From Sulfitobacter alexandrii (GTDB lineage Bacteria; Pseudomonadota; Alphaproteobacteria; Rhodobacterales; Rhodobacteraceae): 64,000 nucleotides of DNA. The stretch is from positions 620,001-684,000 of the forward strand of contig NZ_CP018076.1 in NCBI RefSeq assembly GCF_001886735.1. Reading direction: 5' to 3'. The notes beneath the pieces were generated by a model. The model made no database searches. It was given only the letters and a program-made list of their open reading frames with translations, and was not told where the DNA came from. Shown piece after piece: positions 1 through 8,017 of the stretch (positions are counted from its first letter, which is position 1; every line of letters starts with the position of its first letter). The translations under genes and the position numbers were made by a program.

Positions 1-2
1 AC

Positions 3-815
3 GAAAAAGTCCAACCGTCCGACAAGGACCCCAAGGTCTCGCAACTGTCCGATTTGCCGGGCGAGGTGCCCAACGAATTGCCGCACCAGACCGCGCTGAT
101 CGACCGCCACGCGATCCTCGAGAAAAGCCCGACGCTGCTGCTGACCTTCTCGCTTCTGGTCGTCACCGTCGGCGGCATCGTGGAGATCGCGCCGCTGTTC
201 TGGCTGGAGAACACGATCGAGAAGGTCGAAGGCGTGAGGCCCTACAGCCCGCTTGAGCTGACCGGGCGTGACATCTACGTGCGCGAAGGCTGCTATGTGT
301 GCCACAGCCAGATGGTCCGCCCGATGCGGGACGAGGTCGAACGCTACGGGCACTACAGCCTCGCGGCGGAATCCATGTACGACCACCCCTTCCAGTGGGG
401 GTCCAAGCGGACCGGGCCCGACCTGGCCCGTGTCGGCGGGCGGTATTCCGATGCCTGGCACGTGGATCACCTGATGAACCCGCAGTCGGTAGTGCCGGAA
501 AGCATCATGCCCAAGTACGCCTTTCTTGCCGATACCCCGATCGAGCCCGACCGGATCGAGGCGCTGATGTCCACCCACCGGCTGGTCGGCGTCCCCTACA
601 CCGAAGATCAGATCACCTCGGCCCGTGCCGATTTCCGGGTTCAGGCGGATCCGGAGGGCGATTGGGACGGGCTGGTGGAACGCTACCCCGGCGCGGCCGT
701 CGGCAACTTCGACGGCCAGCCCGCTCTGACCGAGATGGACGCGCTTATCGCATACCTGCAGGTCATGGGCACGATGGTCGATTTCTCGACCTTCACCCCG
801 GATGAAACCCGATAG
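3..815 (+). CDS. ccoO: cbb3-type cytochrome c oxidase subunit II (CcoO), 5' end not resolved
   Basis: Membrane-anchored monohaem cytochrome c subunit of the high-affinity cbb3 terminal oxidase. Counting from the TTG at 54, a membrane anchor lies at about residues 25-47 and the haem motif CYVCH at 80-84; the family phrases [16 protein letters not shown] and [11 protein letters not shown] are present. The frame is open to the left window edge. No ATG lies near the usual family start (just before the segment [10 protein letters not shown]); only TTG 54, GTG 66 and TTG 78 are available. The protein may therefore begin further upstream or be fused to CcoN. It is followed after 11 bp by ccoQ, with an AGGAGG ribosome site overlapping its stop. 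Identity is secure; the start is not. Confidence 0.93.
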   Translation, partial: EKVQPSDKDPKVSQLSDLPGEVPNELPHQTALIDRHAILEKSPTLLLTFSLLVVTVGGIVEIAPLFWLENTIEKVEGVRPYSPLELTGRDIYVREGCYVCHSQMVRPMRDEVERYGHYSLAAESMYDHPFQWGSKRTGPDLARVGGRYSDAWHVDHLMNPQSVVPESIMPKYAFLADTPIEPDRIEALMSTHRLVGVPYTEDQITSARADFRVQADPEGDWDGLVERYPGAAVGNFDGQPALTEMDALIAYLQVMGTMVDFSTFTPDETR

Positions 816-826
816 GAGGCACCGAC

Positions 827-1063
827 ATGGATACCTATTCCCTTCTTCGCCAGATCGCCGACAGCTGGGTACTGCTGGCCATGTTCGGCTTCTTCATGGG
901 CACGGCCATCTGGGCCTTCCTGCCGAGCCAGAGCCGCGCCCGCCAGGACGCCGCCATGATCCCCTTCCGCGAGACCGCTGCCAAGGCTCCCTGCAAGGGC
1001 ACCTGTGCCACCTGCGCCTGCGCACCGTCCCGCTTCACCTTCGAGGACAAGCACGATGTCTGA
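827..1063 (+). CDS. ccoQ: cbb3 oxidase small subunit CcoQ/FixQ with Cys-rich tail
   Basis: Small single-span subunit that stabilises the cbb3 oxidase. The N-terminus MDTYSLLRQIADSW followed by one hydrophobic span (about residues 15-32) is typical of alphaproteobacterial CcoQ. At 78 aa it has the usual family length. The tail is unusual: CKGTCATCAC at about residues 56-65 places four cysteines in ten residues, followed by an acidic end. The ATG at 827 follows an AGGAGG site, and the stop overlaps ccoP by 8 bp, so the two are probably translationally coupled. Confidence 0.9.
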   Translation: MDTYSLLRQIADSWVLLAMFGFFMGTAIWAFLPSQSRARQDAAMIPFRETAAKAPCKGTCATCACAPSRFTFEDKHDV

Positions 1064-1919
1064 GCGCAAGATCGACAAGACCACAGGGGTCGAGACCACG
1101 GGCCATTCCTGGGACGGCATCGAGGAACTGAACAACCCCTTGCCGCGCTGGTGGCTGTGGACGCTGTACGCCACGATCATCTGGGGCGTGGGCTATACCA
1201 TCGCCTATCCCGCCTGGCCGATGATATCGGGCGCGACATCGGGGCTGCTGGGATACTCCACGCGGGCCGAGGTCGCCGCCGACATCGCGGCTCACGAAGC
1301 GCGGAACGGTGAACTGGTCGCGGCGCTGGAGTCCGCCGACCTTGCCACCCTGGGCGAGACCGATGACCTGCGGCGCTATGCCGTCGCGCGGGGCGGGTCC
1401 GTCTTCCGCGCCCAGTGCAGCCAGTGCCACGGGGCCGGTGCGGCAGGAGCCAAGGGATACCCCAACCTGCTGGACGACGATTGGCTCTGGGGCGGCGACA
1501 TCGAAAGCATCGCCTACACGGTCAACCACGGCATCCGCAACGAGACCGATCCGGACGCGCGATATTCGCAGATGCCTGCCTTCGGCGATATCCTGCAGGA
1601 CGAGGAAATCACATCGGTGGTCGAATACGTGGTCAGCCTGTCGTCGGACGACTATGACCGCGCGCTGGCCGAGACCGGGAGCCAGGTCTTTGCCGACAAC
1701 TGCGCCGCCTGCCATGGCGACGCAGGCGAGGGCAACCGGGATCTGGGCGCGCCCGACCTTTCCGACGCGATCTGGCTTTATGGCGGCGACCGCGACACGC
1801 TGAGCACCACGGTGCGCAACGCGCGCTTCGGGGTGATGCCCGCATGGGGCCAGCGCCTGTCGGACGCCGATGTCCGCGCCGTTTCTGTCTACGTGCACAG
1901 CCTGGGAGGAGGCGAGTAG
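1056..1919 (+). CDS. ccoP: cbb3-type cytochrome c oxidase subunit III (CcoP), dihaem
   Basis: Dihaem cytochrome c subunit that passes electrons to CcoO and CcoN. The 287-aa protein starts MSERKIDK, has the WWLWTLYATIIWG anchor at residues 32-44, and carries two CxxCH sites (C121-H125 and C216-H220). Candidate axial methionines sit in QMPAFG (M173) and VMPAWG. An in-frame upstream start at 1005 was rejected because it lies inside ccoQ and adds low-complexity residues. It is the last structural gene; a UUCG-capped hairpin follows 9 bp after the stop. Confidence 0.96.
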   Translation: MSERKIDKTTGVETTGHSWDGIEELNNPLPRWWLWTLYATIIWGVGYTIAYPAWPMISGATSGLLGYSTRAEVAADIAAHEARNGELVAALESADLATLGETDDLRRYAVARGGSVFRAQCSQCHGAGAAGAKGYPNLLDDDWLWGGDIESIAYTVNHGIRNETDPDARYSQMPAFGDILQDEEITSVVEYVVSLSSDDYDRALAETGSQVFADNCAACHGDAGEGNRDLGAPDLSDAIWLYGGDRDTLSTTVRNARFGVMPAWGQRLSDADVRAVSVYVHSLGGGE

Positions 1920-1928
1920 ACAGACCCT

Positions 1929-1946
1929 GGCTGCCTTCGGGCAGCC
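1929..1946 (+). terminator. C(UUCG)G hairpin after ccoP
   Basis: GGCTGCC, TTCG, GGCAGCC form a perfect 7-bp stem closed by the very stable C(UUCG)G tetraloop, just after the ccoP stop. There is no T run, so it may act as a 3' mRNA stabiliser or a weak terminator rather than a classic intrinsic terminator. Confidence 0.6.
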
Positions 1947-1950
1947 CGAA

Positions 1951-1989
1951 CCCGAAGCGGCCCTGTTCGCAAAACGTCGCCGCTTCGGG
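1951..1989. repeat. 11-bp perfect inverted repeat
   Basis: CCCGAAGCGGC at 1951-1961 and GCCGCTTCGGG at 1979-1989 are exact reverse complements separated by 17 nt. This is the first of the palindromes in the ccoP-ccoG spacer. Confidence 0.7.
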
Positions 1990-2144
1990 TGCTGTCAGTT
2001 GCACGGGCCTGAGGACATTCGTGAAAGGTGCGGCGCATGGCAGGAACGACGCTGGAAAGACGTGAGGCGCAAGCCGGGTCTACCGTGGCTTGGCATCCCG
2101 AAACCTGAGGGGCGCGTCCGACCCGGGGCCGGAGGCCGTCTTGC

Positions 2145-2165
2145 AAAAGGTCCGGTGGACCTTTT
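2145..2165. repeat. 9-bp inverted repeat with 3-nt loop
   Basis: AAAAGGTCC, GGT, GGACCTTTT. The stem is perfect and sits between two direct copies of GGCCGGAGGC. It ends in TTTT on both strands, so it could terminate transcription in either direction or be the core of a dispersed REP-like element. Confidence 0.7.
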
Positions 2166-2207
2166 GAGGCCGGAGGCTGCGGCAGCACCGGGGGCGACGC
2201 AGTCGCG

Positions 2208-2256
2208 CCCGCCCAGGGGGCGGGTCGGGCGCGGCCCGGACGCGGGGCGTCCGGGC
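2208..2256. repeat. Two adjacent GC-rich hairpins
   Basis: CCCGCCC/GGGCGGG (2208-2214 and 2218-2224, 3-nt loop) is followed by GCCCGGACGC/GCGTCCGGGC (2234-2243 and 2247-2256, 3-nt loop). Both stems are perfect. Together with the hairpins upstream they give the spacer the look of a composite REP/BIME-like element. Confidence 0.65.
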
Positions 2257-2353
2257 GTTGTGGTTAACGGCAGCAAAGACCGCCGAACAGACAGCTGCAC
2301 GCGCCATGTCAAGGGGCCGGAAAGGGCCGGCACTGCGCGGCATTCTACAGGTC

Positions 2354-2367
2354 TTGATCCAGATCAA
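2354..2367. promoter_or_regulatory. FNR/FnrL/FixK box upstream of ccoG
   Basis: TTGATCCAGATCAA matches the TTGAT-N4-ATCAA consensus exactly. It lies 52 bp before the ccoG start. If used as a class II activator site near -41.5, transcription would begin near 2402, with a TAGACA -10-like sequence at 2390-2395. Oxygen-limited induction of ccoGHIS is the usual arrangement in this group. Confidence 0.88.
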
Positions 2368-2419
2368 GGCGGCCTGACGGATCCGGCCCTAGACAGGTCC
2401 TGCGAACAGGAATCATCAA

Positions 2420-3973
2420 ATGACCACTCCCACTCCAAGTCTCTACGCGGCCCGCGAGCCGATCTTTCCCCGCCGTGTCAGCGGGGCCTTCCGCCGTTTC
2501 AAGTGGTGGATCATGTTCATCACGCTGGGCATCTACTACCTGACGCCCTGGATTCGCTGGGACCGGGGGCCGAGCCTGCCGGATCAGGCGGTGCTCGTCG
2601 ACATGGCGCACCGGCGGTTCTATTTCTTCTGGATCGAGATCTGGCCGCACGAGTTCTATTTCGTCGCGGGCCTGTTGATCATGGCGGGCCTGGGCCTGTT
2701 CCTGTTCACCTCGGCCCTGGGGCGGGTCTGGTGCGGCTATGCCTGCCCGCAGACGGTCTGGACCGACCTTTTCCTGTTGGTCGAACGCTGGATCGAAGGC
2801 GATCGCAATGCGCGGCTTCGCCTGCACAAGGCAAAGTGGGACATGCGCAAATGGCGGTTGAGGCTGACCAAGTGGGCGGTCTGGCTGATGATCGCGGTGG
2901 CGACCGGCGGGGCCTGGGTGTTCTATTTCACGGATGCGCCGACGCTGCTGCGTGACCTCGTCCAGTTCCAGGCACATCCCGTGGCCTATGCCACGATAGC
3001 GGTTCTGACGGCGACCACCTTCGTCTTTGGCGGTTTCATGCGCGAACAGGTCTGCATCTACATGTGCCCCTGGCCCCGTATCCAGGCCGCGATGATGGAC
3101 CCCGACACGATCACCGTGGCCTATCGCGAATGGCGGGGCGAGCCGCGCGGCAAGGGCAATGTGCGCAAGCGCGACCGTGCCGCCGCCGAACGCGCGGAGC
3201 GCGACTCCTACGCCGCCGGTCCGGGAGAGGCGCGCTACCCCGCGACACCGTATCCAAACAAGGCGTTGCAGGTCGGTGGCCTGCCCGCCGCCACGGCGCA
3301 GGTGGAGGATCACGGCGATTGCATCGACTGCATGGCCTGCGTGAACGTCTGCCCGATGGGCATCGACATCCGCAACGGGCAGCAGATGGAATGTATCACC
3401 TGTGCCCTGTGCATCGACGCCTGCGACGACGTGATGGCCCGTATCGGCAAGCCGCGCGGGTTGATCGACTACATGGCGCTGTCGGACGAGGCGGCGGAGC
3501 GCGCGGGCGCCGCGCCGAAATCCATCTGGCGGCATGTGCTGCGGCCCCGCACCATCCTTTACACCGCCATCTGGCTGCTGATCGGTTTCGGGCTGGTCTA
3601 TGCGCTGTTCATCCGCTCGGACATCGAACTGACGGTCAGCCCGGTGCGCAACCCGACCTACGTGGTGCAATCGGACGGGTCGATCCGCAACATCTACGAC
3701 GTGCGGCTGCGCAACAAGCTGGGCGAGGACCGCGTGTTCCACCTGAGCCTGACCAGCGACGAAATCCTGCGGATCGAACTGGAAGGGAACGCCAACCGGC
3801 TGAACGTGACCGTGCCCGCCGACAGCACCGTGTTGCAGCGCGTCTATGTCACCGCGCGGCCGCAAGACCCGGCCGCCAGCACGGACACCACCGATCTGCG
3901 GCTCTGGGTCGAAGACATCGCCAGCGGTGAGCGGGCCAGCCGCGCCACAACCTTCAACGGGAGAGTGCAATGA
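2420..3973 (+). CDS. ccoG: cbb3 oxidase assembly ferredoxin-like membrane protein CcoG (RdxA/FixG)
   Basis: Membrane protein with two [4Fe-4S] clusters, implicated in copper handling during cbb3 assembly. Cluster ligands are visible as CIDCMACVNVC (C301-C311) and CITCALCIDAC (C325-C335). Membrane segments bear CGYACPQTVW and CIYMCPW, both family signatures, and a C-terminal periplasmic immunoglobulin-like domain follows the last span (about residue 375 onward). At 517 aa the length is normal. The ATG has a CAGGAA ribosome site, and the FNR box lies upstream. The stop overlaps ccoH as ATGA. Confidence 0.95.
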   Translation: MTTPTPSLYAAREPIFPRRVSGAFRRFKWWIMFITLGIYYLTPWIRWDRGPSLPDQAVLVDMAHRRFYFFWIEIWPHEFYFVAGLLIMAGLGLFLFTSALGRVWCGYACPQTVWTDLFLLVERWIEGDRNARLRLHKAKWDMRKWRLRLTKWAVWLMIAVATGGAWVFYFTDAPTLLRDLVQFQAHPVAYATIAVLTATTFVFGGFMREQVCIYMCPWPRIQAAMMDPDTITVAYREWRGEPRGKGNVRKRDRAAAERAERDSYAAGPGEARYPATPYPNKALQVGGLPAATAQVEDHGDCIDCMACVNVCPMGIDIRNGQQMECITCALCIDACDDVMARIGKPRGLIDYMALSDEAAERAGAAPKSIWRHVLRPRTILYTAIWLLIGFGLVYALFIRSDIELTVSPVRNPTYVVQSDGSIRNIYDVRLRNKLGEDRVFHLSLTSDEILRIELEGNANRLNVTVPADSTVLQRVYVTARPQDPAASTDTTDLRLWVEDIASGERASRATTFNGRVQ

Positions 3974-4422
3974 TACGCGAGATCAAGGGATGGCATGTCT
4001 TTGCCGGCTTCGCGACGGCCTTCGGGATCATCATCTCGGTCAACATGACGCTGGCCTTCAACGCCGTGCGGACCTTTCCGGGGCTTGAGGTCAAGAACTC
4101 CTACGTGGCCAGCCAATCCTTCGACCGGGAAAGAGCGGCGCAGCTGGGCCTCGGCTGGGACGTCTCCGCTACGCTGCGGGGCAATGACCTGGAGCTCGTG
4201 ATCCTGGACGCGGGCAGGGCCATCGCCCCGCGGATCGAAAGCGCCACCTTCGGGCGGGCCACCAGCGTCGCGCAGGACCAGACACCCGAGTTCACCTTTG
4301 ACGGCAGCGCCCTGCGCGCCACCGTGCAGGGCGGGCGCGGCAACTGGAACCTGCGCCTGCGCGCGCGTGCCGACGATGGCACGCTGTTTCAGCAGCGCAT
4401 CGTGGTGAGGCATCCGTCATGA
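3970..4422 (+). CDS. ccoH: FixH family assembly protein CcoH
   Basis: Small membrane protein needed for stable cbb3 oxidase assembly. MIREIKGWHVFAGF leads into one transmembrane span (about residues 8-32), followed by the FixH-type periplasmic domain with the phrase NSYVASQSFDRE. The 150-aa length is typical. It overlaps ccoG upstream and ccoI downstream by 4 bp each, so translation is coupled through the operon. Recognition rests on context plus the N-terminal pattern. Confidence 0.92.
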   Translation: MIREIKGWHVFAGFATAFGIIISVNMTLAFNAVRTFPGLEVKNSYVASQSFDRERAAQLGLGWDVSATLRGNDLELVILDAGRAIAPRIESATFGRATSVAQDQTPEFTFDGSALRATVQGGRGNWNLRLRARADDGTLFQQRIVVRHPS

Positions 4423-6536
4423 CCTCGGCCTGCCCCGCCTGCGATGCCGCCCCTTTCGCGCAGGAAATCGCCAGCGGTCCGGCGCTGCAATTCTCCCTGC
4501 CGGGGGTCCATTGCGCGGCCTGCATCGGCAAGATCGAACGGGGCCTTGCCGACGTGGTGGGGGTGCAGCATGTCCGCGTGAACCTGTCGCTCAAGCGGCT
4601 GTCGGTCTCGGGGCCGGTGAGAGCCGACCGTGTCCTCGCGGTGCTGACGGGGCTGGGCTTTGAGGCCTACCCGCTGGACCTCGTCGCGCTGGAACGCGAC
4701 AACGACACCGAGGGCCGGACGCTGCTGATCCGGATGGCCGTCGCCGGCTTTGCGATGATGAACGTCATGCTGCTGTCCGTCGCGGTGTGGTCCGGTGCCG
4801 AAGCAGCAACGCGCGACCTTTTCCACCTGATCTCGGCGCTGATCGCCCTGCCCGTGGTGGCCTATTCCGGACAGCCGTTCTTTCGCAACGCCTGGGCGGC
4901 GCTGCGGGTGCGGCGGCTGAACATGGACGTGCCGATCTCGCTGGCGATCGTGCTGGCGGCGGGCATGTCCCTGTTCGAGACGCTGAACAGCGGGGCGCAC
5001 GCCTATTTCGACGCGGCGCTCTCGCTGACCTTTTTCCTGCTGATCGGTCGCTACATGGACCACCGCACCCGAAGCGCCGCGCGATCCGCCGCGCGGGAAC
5101 TGACCGCGATGGAAGTGCATACCGCCGAACGTGTCACCGGAACCGGCACCCGGACCGTGCCGCTCTCGGCGCTGGCGGAGGGGGATGTGATCGCCGTGCC
5201 GTCGGGCGCGCGGGTGCCGGTGGACGGCGTGCTGCTGACCGACGCGGCGCTGATGGACCGGTCTTTCCTCACCGGCGAGACGGCCGCCGTTTCACTCGCC
5301 GCCGGGGCCGCGCTGCAGGCGGGCGAGATCAACCTCGCGGCACCCTTGCGGCTGCGGGCGACGGCGGTGGGCGAGGATACGTCGCTCCGCCGCATGGCGG
5401 CGCTGGTGGAAACGGCGGAACATGCCCGCAACGCCTATACCGCGCTTGCGGACCGGGCGGCTCGGATCTATGCGCCGCTGGTGCATCTGCTGGCCTTCGC
5501 GGCTTTCCTCGGCTGGGCGGCCGCCACGGGCGACCTGCGCCATGCGCTGAACGTGGCCATCGCCGTGCTCATCATCACCTGCCCCTGTGCGCTGGGCCTT
5601 GCCGTTCCGGCAGTGTCCACCGCTGCCGTCAGCCGACTGTTCGCGAACGGGTTTCTGGTGCGCAGCGCCTCCGCGCTCGAACGGCTGGCAGAGGCCACCT
5701 GCATCGTCTTCGACAAGACCGGCACCCTGACACAGCCGTCGGTCAAGGTGCCGCCGGAACTGCCGGCCGGGGAACGGGCCGTGGCACGGGCACTGGCGGA
5801 GGTGTCGCATCATCCGCTTTCGCGGGCGTTGGTCACGGCGCTGGCGGATACCGCGCCGGCAACTCTTGACGCAGTGCAGGAGGTTGCGGGGCAGGGCATC
5901 GAAGCGCGCCACGACGGTCTGCCGGTAAGGCTGGGGCGTGGCCCCTGGCTCGGGGCGCCTTTCGCCGGCCTGGGGCTGCGGATCGCGAAGGGCGCGGCGG
6001 TCCCGCTGGAGGCGGTTGATACCCTTCGCCCCGGTGTCCGCGACGCGCTGGCGGACCTCGACCTGCCCGCCGAGATCCTGACCGGAGATGCCGAGGCCCC
6101 CGCGCGCGGATTGGCCGCGACACTGGGCCTCCCGGTCACGGCCAATGCCCGACCGGAGGACAAGCTGAACCGGCTGGCTGCGCTGGCCGCGCAGGGGGAC
6201 AGAGTGCTCATGGTGGGCGACGGGCTCAACGACACGGCCGCGCTGGCCTCGGCCCATGTCTCCATCGCGCCTGCCAGCGCGCTCGACGCGTCGCGCAGCG
6301 CGGCGGACATCGTGGTGCTCAAGGACAGTTTTGCCGACCTGCCGCTGGTGCTGCGCGTGGCGCGTGCCACCGGGCGCCTGTCGCGGCAGAACTTCGCCAT
6401 CGCGGCGGCCTACAACTGCATCGCCATTCCCGTGGCGCTGGCCGGCTTCGCCACGCCGCTCGCCGCTGCACTGGCGATGTCGCTGTCTTCGATCACGGTG
6501 CTGCTGAATTCACAACGGATGAGGAGCCTGCGATGA
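4419..6536 (+). CDS. ccoI: P1B-type copper-transporting ATPase CcoI (FixI)
   Basis: Copper-exporting P-type ATPase that supplies copper for cbb3 oxidase biogenesis. An N-terminal heavy-metal domain carries HCAAC (C32, C35), with an extra CPAC at residues 5-8. The membrane CPC motif is at 388-390, the phosphorylation motif DKTGTLT starts at D432, and the hinge GDGLND lies near residue 600. The 705-aa length fits the family. It is the third gene of the ccoGHIS operon, overlapping both neighbours by 4 bp. Confidence 0.96.
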   Translation: MTSACPACDAAPFAQEIASGPALQFSLPGVHCAACIGKIERGLADVVGVQHVRVNLSLKRLSVSGPVRADRVLAVLTGLGFEAYPLDLVALERDNDTEGRTLLIRMAVAGFAMMNVMLLSVAVWSGAEAATRDLFHLISALIALPVVAYSGQPFFRNAWAALRVRRLNMDVPISLAIVLAAGMSLFETLNSGAHAYFDAALSLTFFLLIGRYMDHRTRSAARSAARELTAMEVHTAERVTGTGTRTVPLSALAEGDVIAVPSGARVPVDGVLLTDAALMDRSFLTGETAAVSLAAGAALQAGEINLAAPLRLRATAVGEDTSLRRMAALVETAEHARNAYTALADRAARIYAPLVHLLAFAAFLGWAAATGDLRHALNVAIAVLIITCPCALGLAVPAVSTAAVSRLFANGFLVRSASALERLAEATCIVFDKTGTLTQPSVKVPPELPAGERAVARALAEVSHHPLSRALVTALADTAPATLDAVQEVAGQGIEARHDGLPVRLGRGPWLGAPFAGLGLRIAKGAAVPLEAVDTLRPGVRDALADLDLPAEILTGDAEAPARGLAATLGLPVTANARPEDKLNRLAALAAQGDRVLMVGDGLNDTAALASAHVSIAPASALDASRSAADIVVLKDSFADLPLVLRVARATGRLSRQNFAIAAAYNCIAIPVALAGFATPLAAALAMSLSSITVLLNSQRMRSLR

Positions 6537-6673
6537 ACGTTCTGGTCGTCTTGATCCCGGTGTCCCTGATCCTTGGAGGGATCGGGCTGGTCGCGTTCCT
6601 GTGGACCGTGCGGTCGGACCAATACGACGACGACAAGGGCAACGCCGTGCGCATCCTGCTGGACGACGACTAG
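6533..6673 (+). CDS. ccoS: cbb3 oxidase maturation protein CcoS
   Basis: A 46-aa single-span protein, starting MNVLVVLIPVSLILGG and ending in an acidic tail (YDDDKGNAVRILLDDD). This matches CcoS, required for cofactor insertion into the cbb3 oxidase. Start at 6533 overlaps the ccoI stop as ATGA. The WTVRSDQYDD segment just after the span is the family signature. It closes the operon. Confidence 0.92.
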   Translation: MNVLVVLIPVSLILGGIGLVAFLWTVRSDQYDDDKGNAVRILLDDD

Positions 6674-6817
6674 GTCCGAAGGGGCCGCACCTTGGGTGTG
6701 GAATGTCGCGCAACTCCGGATGCTGGCGGCGAATTGGCTGTCTCATGTCAGTGGGCCGTGCCGAGAAAGTCTGACCCGAACCAGACTTTGGGGGTGGGTT
6801 GGGGCGAGGTCAGGTGA

Positions 6818-6838
6818 GCGGACTTCGCGGTCATTCGT
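6818..6838 (+). repeat. Dispersed repeat, copy 1
   Basis: GCGGACTTCGCGGTCATTCG. Its last 16 bp including the next T (6823-6838) recur exactly on the opposite strand at 7910-7925, across the DUF3800 gene. A 16/20 relative lies at 38729-38748. Confidence 0.6.
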
Positions 6839-6955
6839 ATTGGCTCGCAACCAAAGAGGCAAACCCCATCGAGATAGCGAAAGCTGTTCTTGAAAACTTC
6901 ACGATCTTGGCCTATGTAGAGGGCAGTAATGGGATGGTCTAACCGTCCGTTCATT

Positions 6956-6973
6956 GGCGAGCGTCTGCTCGCC
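6956..6973. terminator. Hairpin beyond the DUF3800 gene
   Basis: GGCGAGC, GTCT, GCTCGCC is a perfect 7-bp stem ending 8 bp from the DUF3800 stop codon. It is followed by TTTGAATTTTA on the plus strand. It may end transcription from the cco side, or act as a weak stop for the reverse-strand gene. Confidence 0.5.
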
Positions 6974-6981
6974 TTTGAATT

Positions 6982-7782
6982 TTATAGCCCTTCGTGAAAC
7001 ACGTCATATTTGCCGATTTCACAGGTCGTTCCTGAACAAAAGTGAAGTTTTTCAAGCAGTACTTCGGTGGCACGTTTATCTGTTTCTGACCGTTGATCAG
7101 TTGCATGAAGGTAGTGATTTCCAATCGGTCGGGCGGTGAGGTCAGCGATCTGAAGACCCGACGAGTTGCTTTTCTTGTCCATCAATTCAAGCCGAAAATT
7201 CGAATAGTTACGGGTGGCCACAGGAGCCAAGAGGGACCCTTGAACAGAAACCTGCTTATAGGCTTTGCTTAGAGCGGCATCATCGTCGCGGCCACGGGCT
7301 TCGAACACGATGTGCAGCTCTTTTGCCAATTCGTCCGGGTCGTAAACTTTCAGATAGGTCTCAATCTGGCGGAACCCCCTTGAAAGTGAGATATGATATG
7401 GATCGTAGGACTTGTGCCATTCCGGCACTTTAGGCTTGTCGATCACAACGCAGAAACAGCGAAACTGCGCGTCGCGCATGAGCTGCGTCAGCTCATCCAT
7501 AAAAGCGCGTCTGCGATCACCTTGGAGCCCTTCATATTTCGAGCGAACGGCAGGATCTCTGATCTTGTCGGATTTCCGCAAATCGCGTTCATGCAGAACG
7601 ATGTTGTCGCAGCCCCAATATTTGAATTTCAAACGGTTGAAACGCGGGATTAGCTCATCGATGTAGTGATCTTTCTCGAACATGCAGTAGTTGAGGCAGA
7701 GCAATGGATACTCTGGCGCAGCTTTCCAATTGGAGTGGCCGCTTTCGTCGACATAGACGACATATTTGCTGAACTCTGACAT
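6982..7782 (-). CDS. DUF3800 domain-containing protein
   Basis: Uncharacterised protein of the DUF3800 family. Two hallmark motifs are present: YVDESGH at about residues 9-15 and the C-terminal LQIADLTARPIGN at about 210. These acidic motifs are thought to form a metal-dependent RNase H-like fold, but no function is established. The 266-aa start is the ATG at 7782; a TTG one codon earlier is possible, and neither has a clear ribosome site. Codon use is AT-richer than its neighbours and the gene breaks an otherwise metabolic region, suggesting acquisition. Such genes are often found in accessory or mobile DNA. Confidence 0.85.
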   Translation of the reverse strand: MSEFSKYVVYVDESGHSNWKAAPEYPLLCLNYCMFEKDHYIDELIPRFNRLKFKYWGCDNIVLHERDLRKSDKIRDPAVRSKYEGLQGDRRRAFMDELTQLMRDAQFRCFCVVIDKPKVPEWHKSYDPYHISLSRGFRQIETYLKVYDPDELAKELHIVFEARGRDDDAALSKAYKQVSVQGSLLAPVATRNYSNFRLELMDKKSNSSGLQIADLTARPIGNHYLHATDQRSETDKRATEVLLEKLHFCSGTTCEIGKYDVFHEGL

Positions 7783-7785
7783 CAA

Positions 7786-8017
7786 TCACAGTCTAACGCA
7801 TTTTATCAAATGGTGCGAAGAGATATCCACGTTGGCCGACATGGTCCATTTCGCCTAACCCAATTACGCGTTCACTCCGGCCTCGTTCCCACCGTTCGCT
7901 GCATTTTCCACGAATGACCGCGAAGCTGCTGCGCCATCCCACGAACGTAGCGCCGCGCGCCGGGTCGGCGATGTGACCATAGGGCGGTTTCGCCCGCCAC
8001 CTGACACCGGGGCGCTC
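7786..8017. other. Spacer between DUF3800 gene and rpiR-type gene
   Basis: Nothing coding is supported. It contains the promoter side of the DUF3800 gene and, at 7910-7925, the inverted copy of the 16-bp repeat found at 6823-6838. No terminator with a T run is visible after the regulator gene. Confidence 0.5.
7910..7925 (-). repeat. Dispersed repeat, copy 2 (inverted)
   Basis: Read on the minus strand this is CTTCGCGGTCATTCGT, an exact match to 6823-6838. The pair brackets the DUF3800 gene in inverted orientation at a distance of about 1.1 kb. Confidence 0.65.

Larger units (their letters stand above)
1920..2419. other. 500-bp palindrome-rich spacer between ccoP and ccoG
   Basis: No convincing gene is present. 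A long frame that crosses it (1870-2955) lacks family features and overlaps ccoP and ccoG. The spacer holds at least five perfect inverted repeats, a 10-bp direct repeat (GGCCGGAGGC at 2127-2136 and 2168-2177), and near its right end the FNR box that drives ccoG. Confidence 0.7.
6674..6981. other. Spacer between ccoS and the DUF3800 gene
   Basis: No gene I can support. A 68-codon reverse-strand frame (6748-6954) lacks a ribosome site and family features. The spacer holds a copy of a short dispersed repeat (6818-6838) and a strong hairpin (6956-6973). Base composition becomes AT-richer towards the right. Confidence 0.55.

Noticed and set aside
1870..2955. 361-codon plus-strand frame spanning the ccoP-ccoG spacer
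   Set aside because: It overlaps ccoP and more than 500 bp of ccoG in another frame, has Arg/Pro/Gly-rich composition typical of GC-rich shadow frames, and no family features.
6748..6954. 68-codon reverse frame before the DUF3800 gene
   Set aside because: No ribosome site, no family features, and its start abuts a hairpin. It may be a remnant but cannot be supported.
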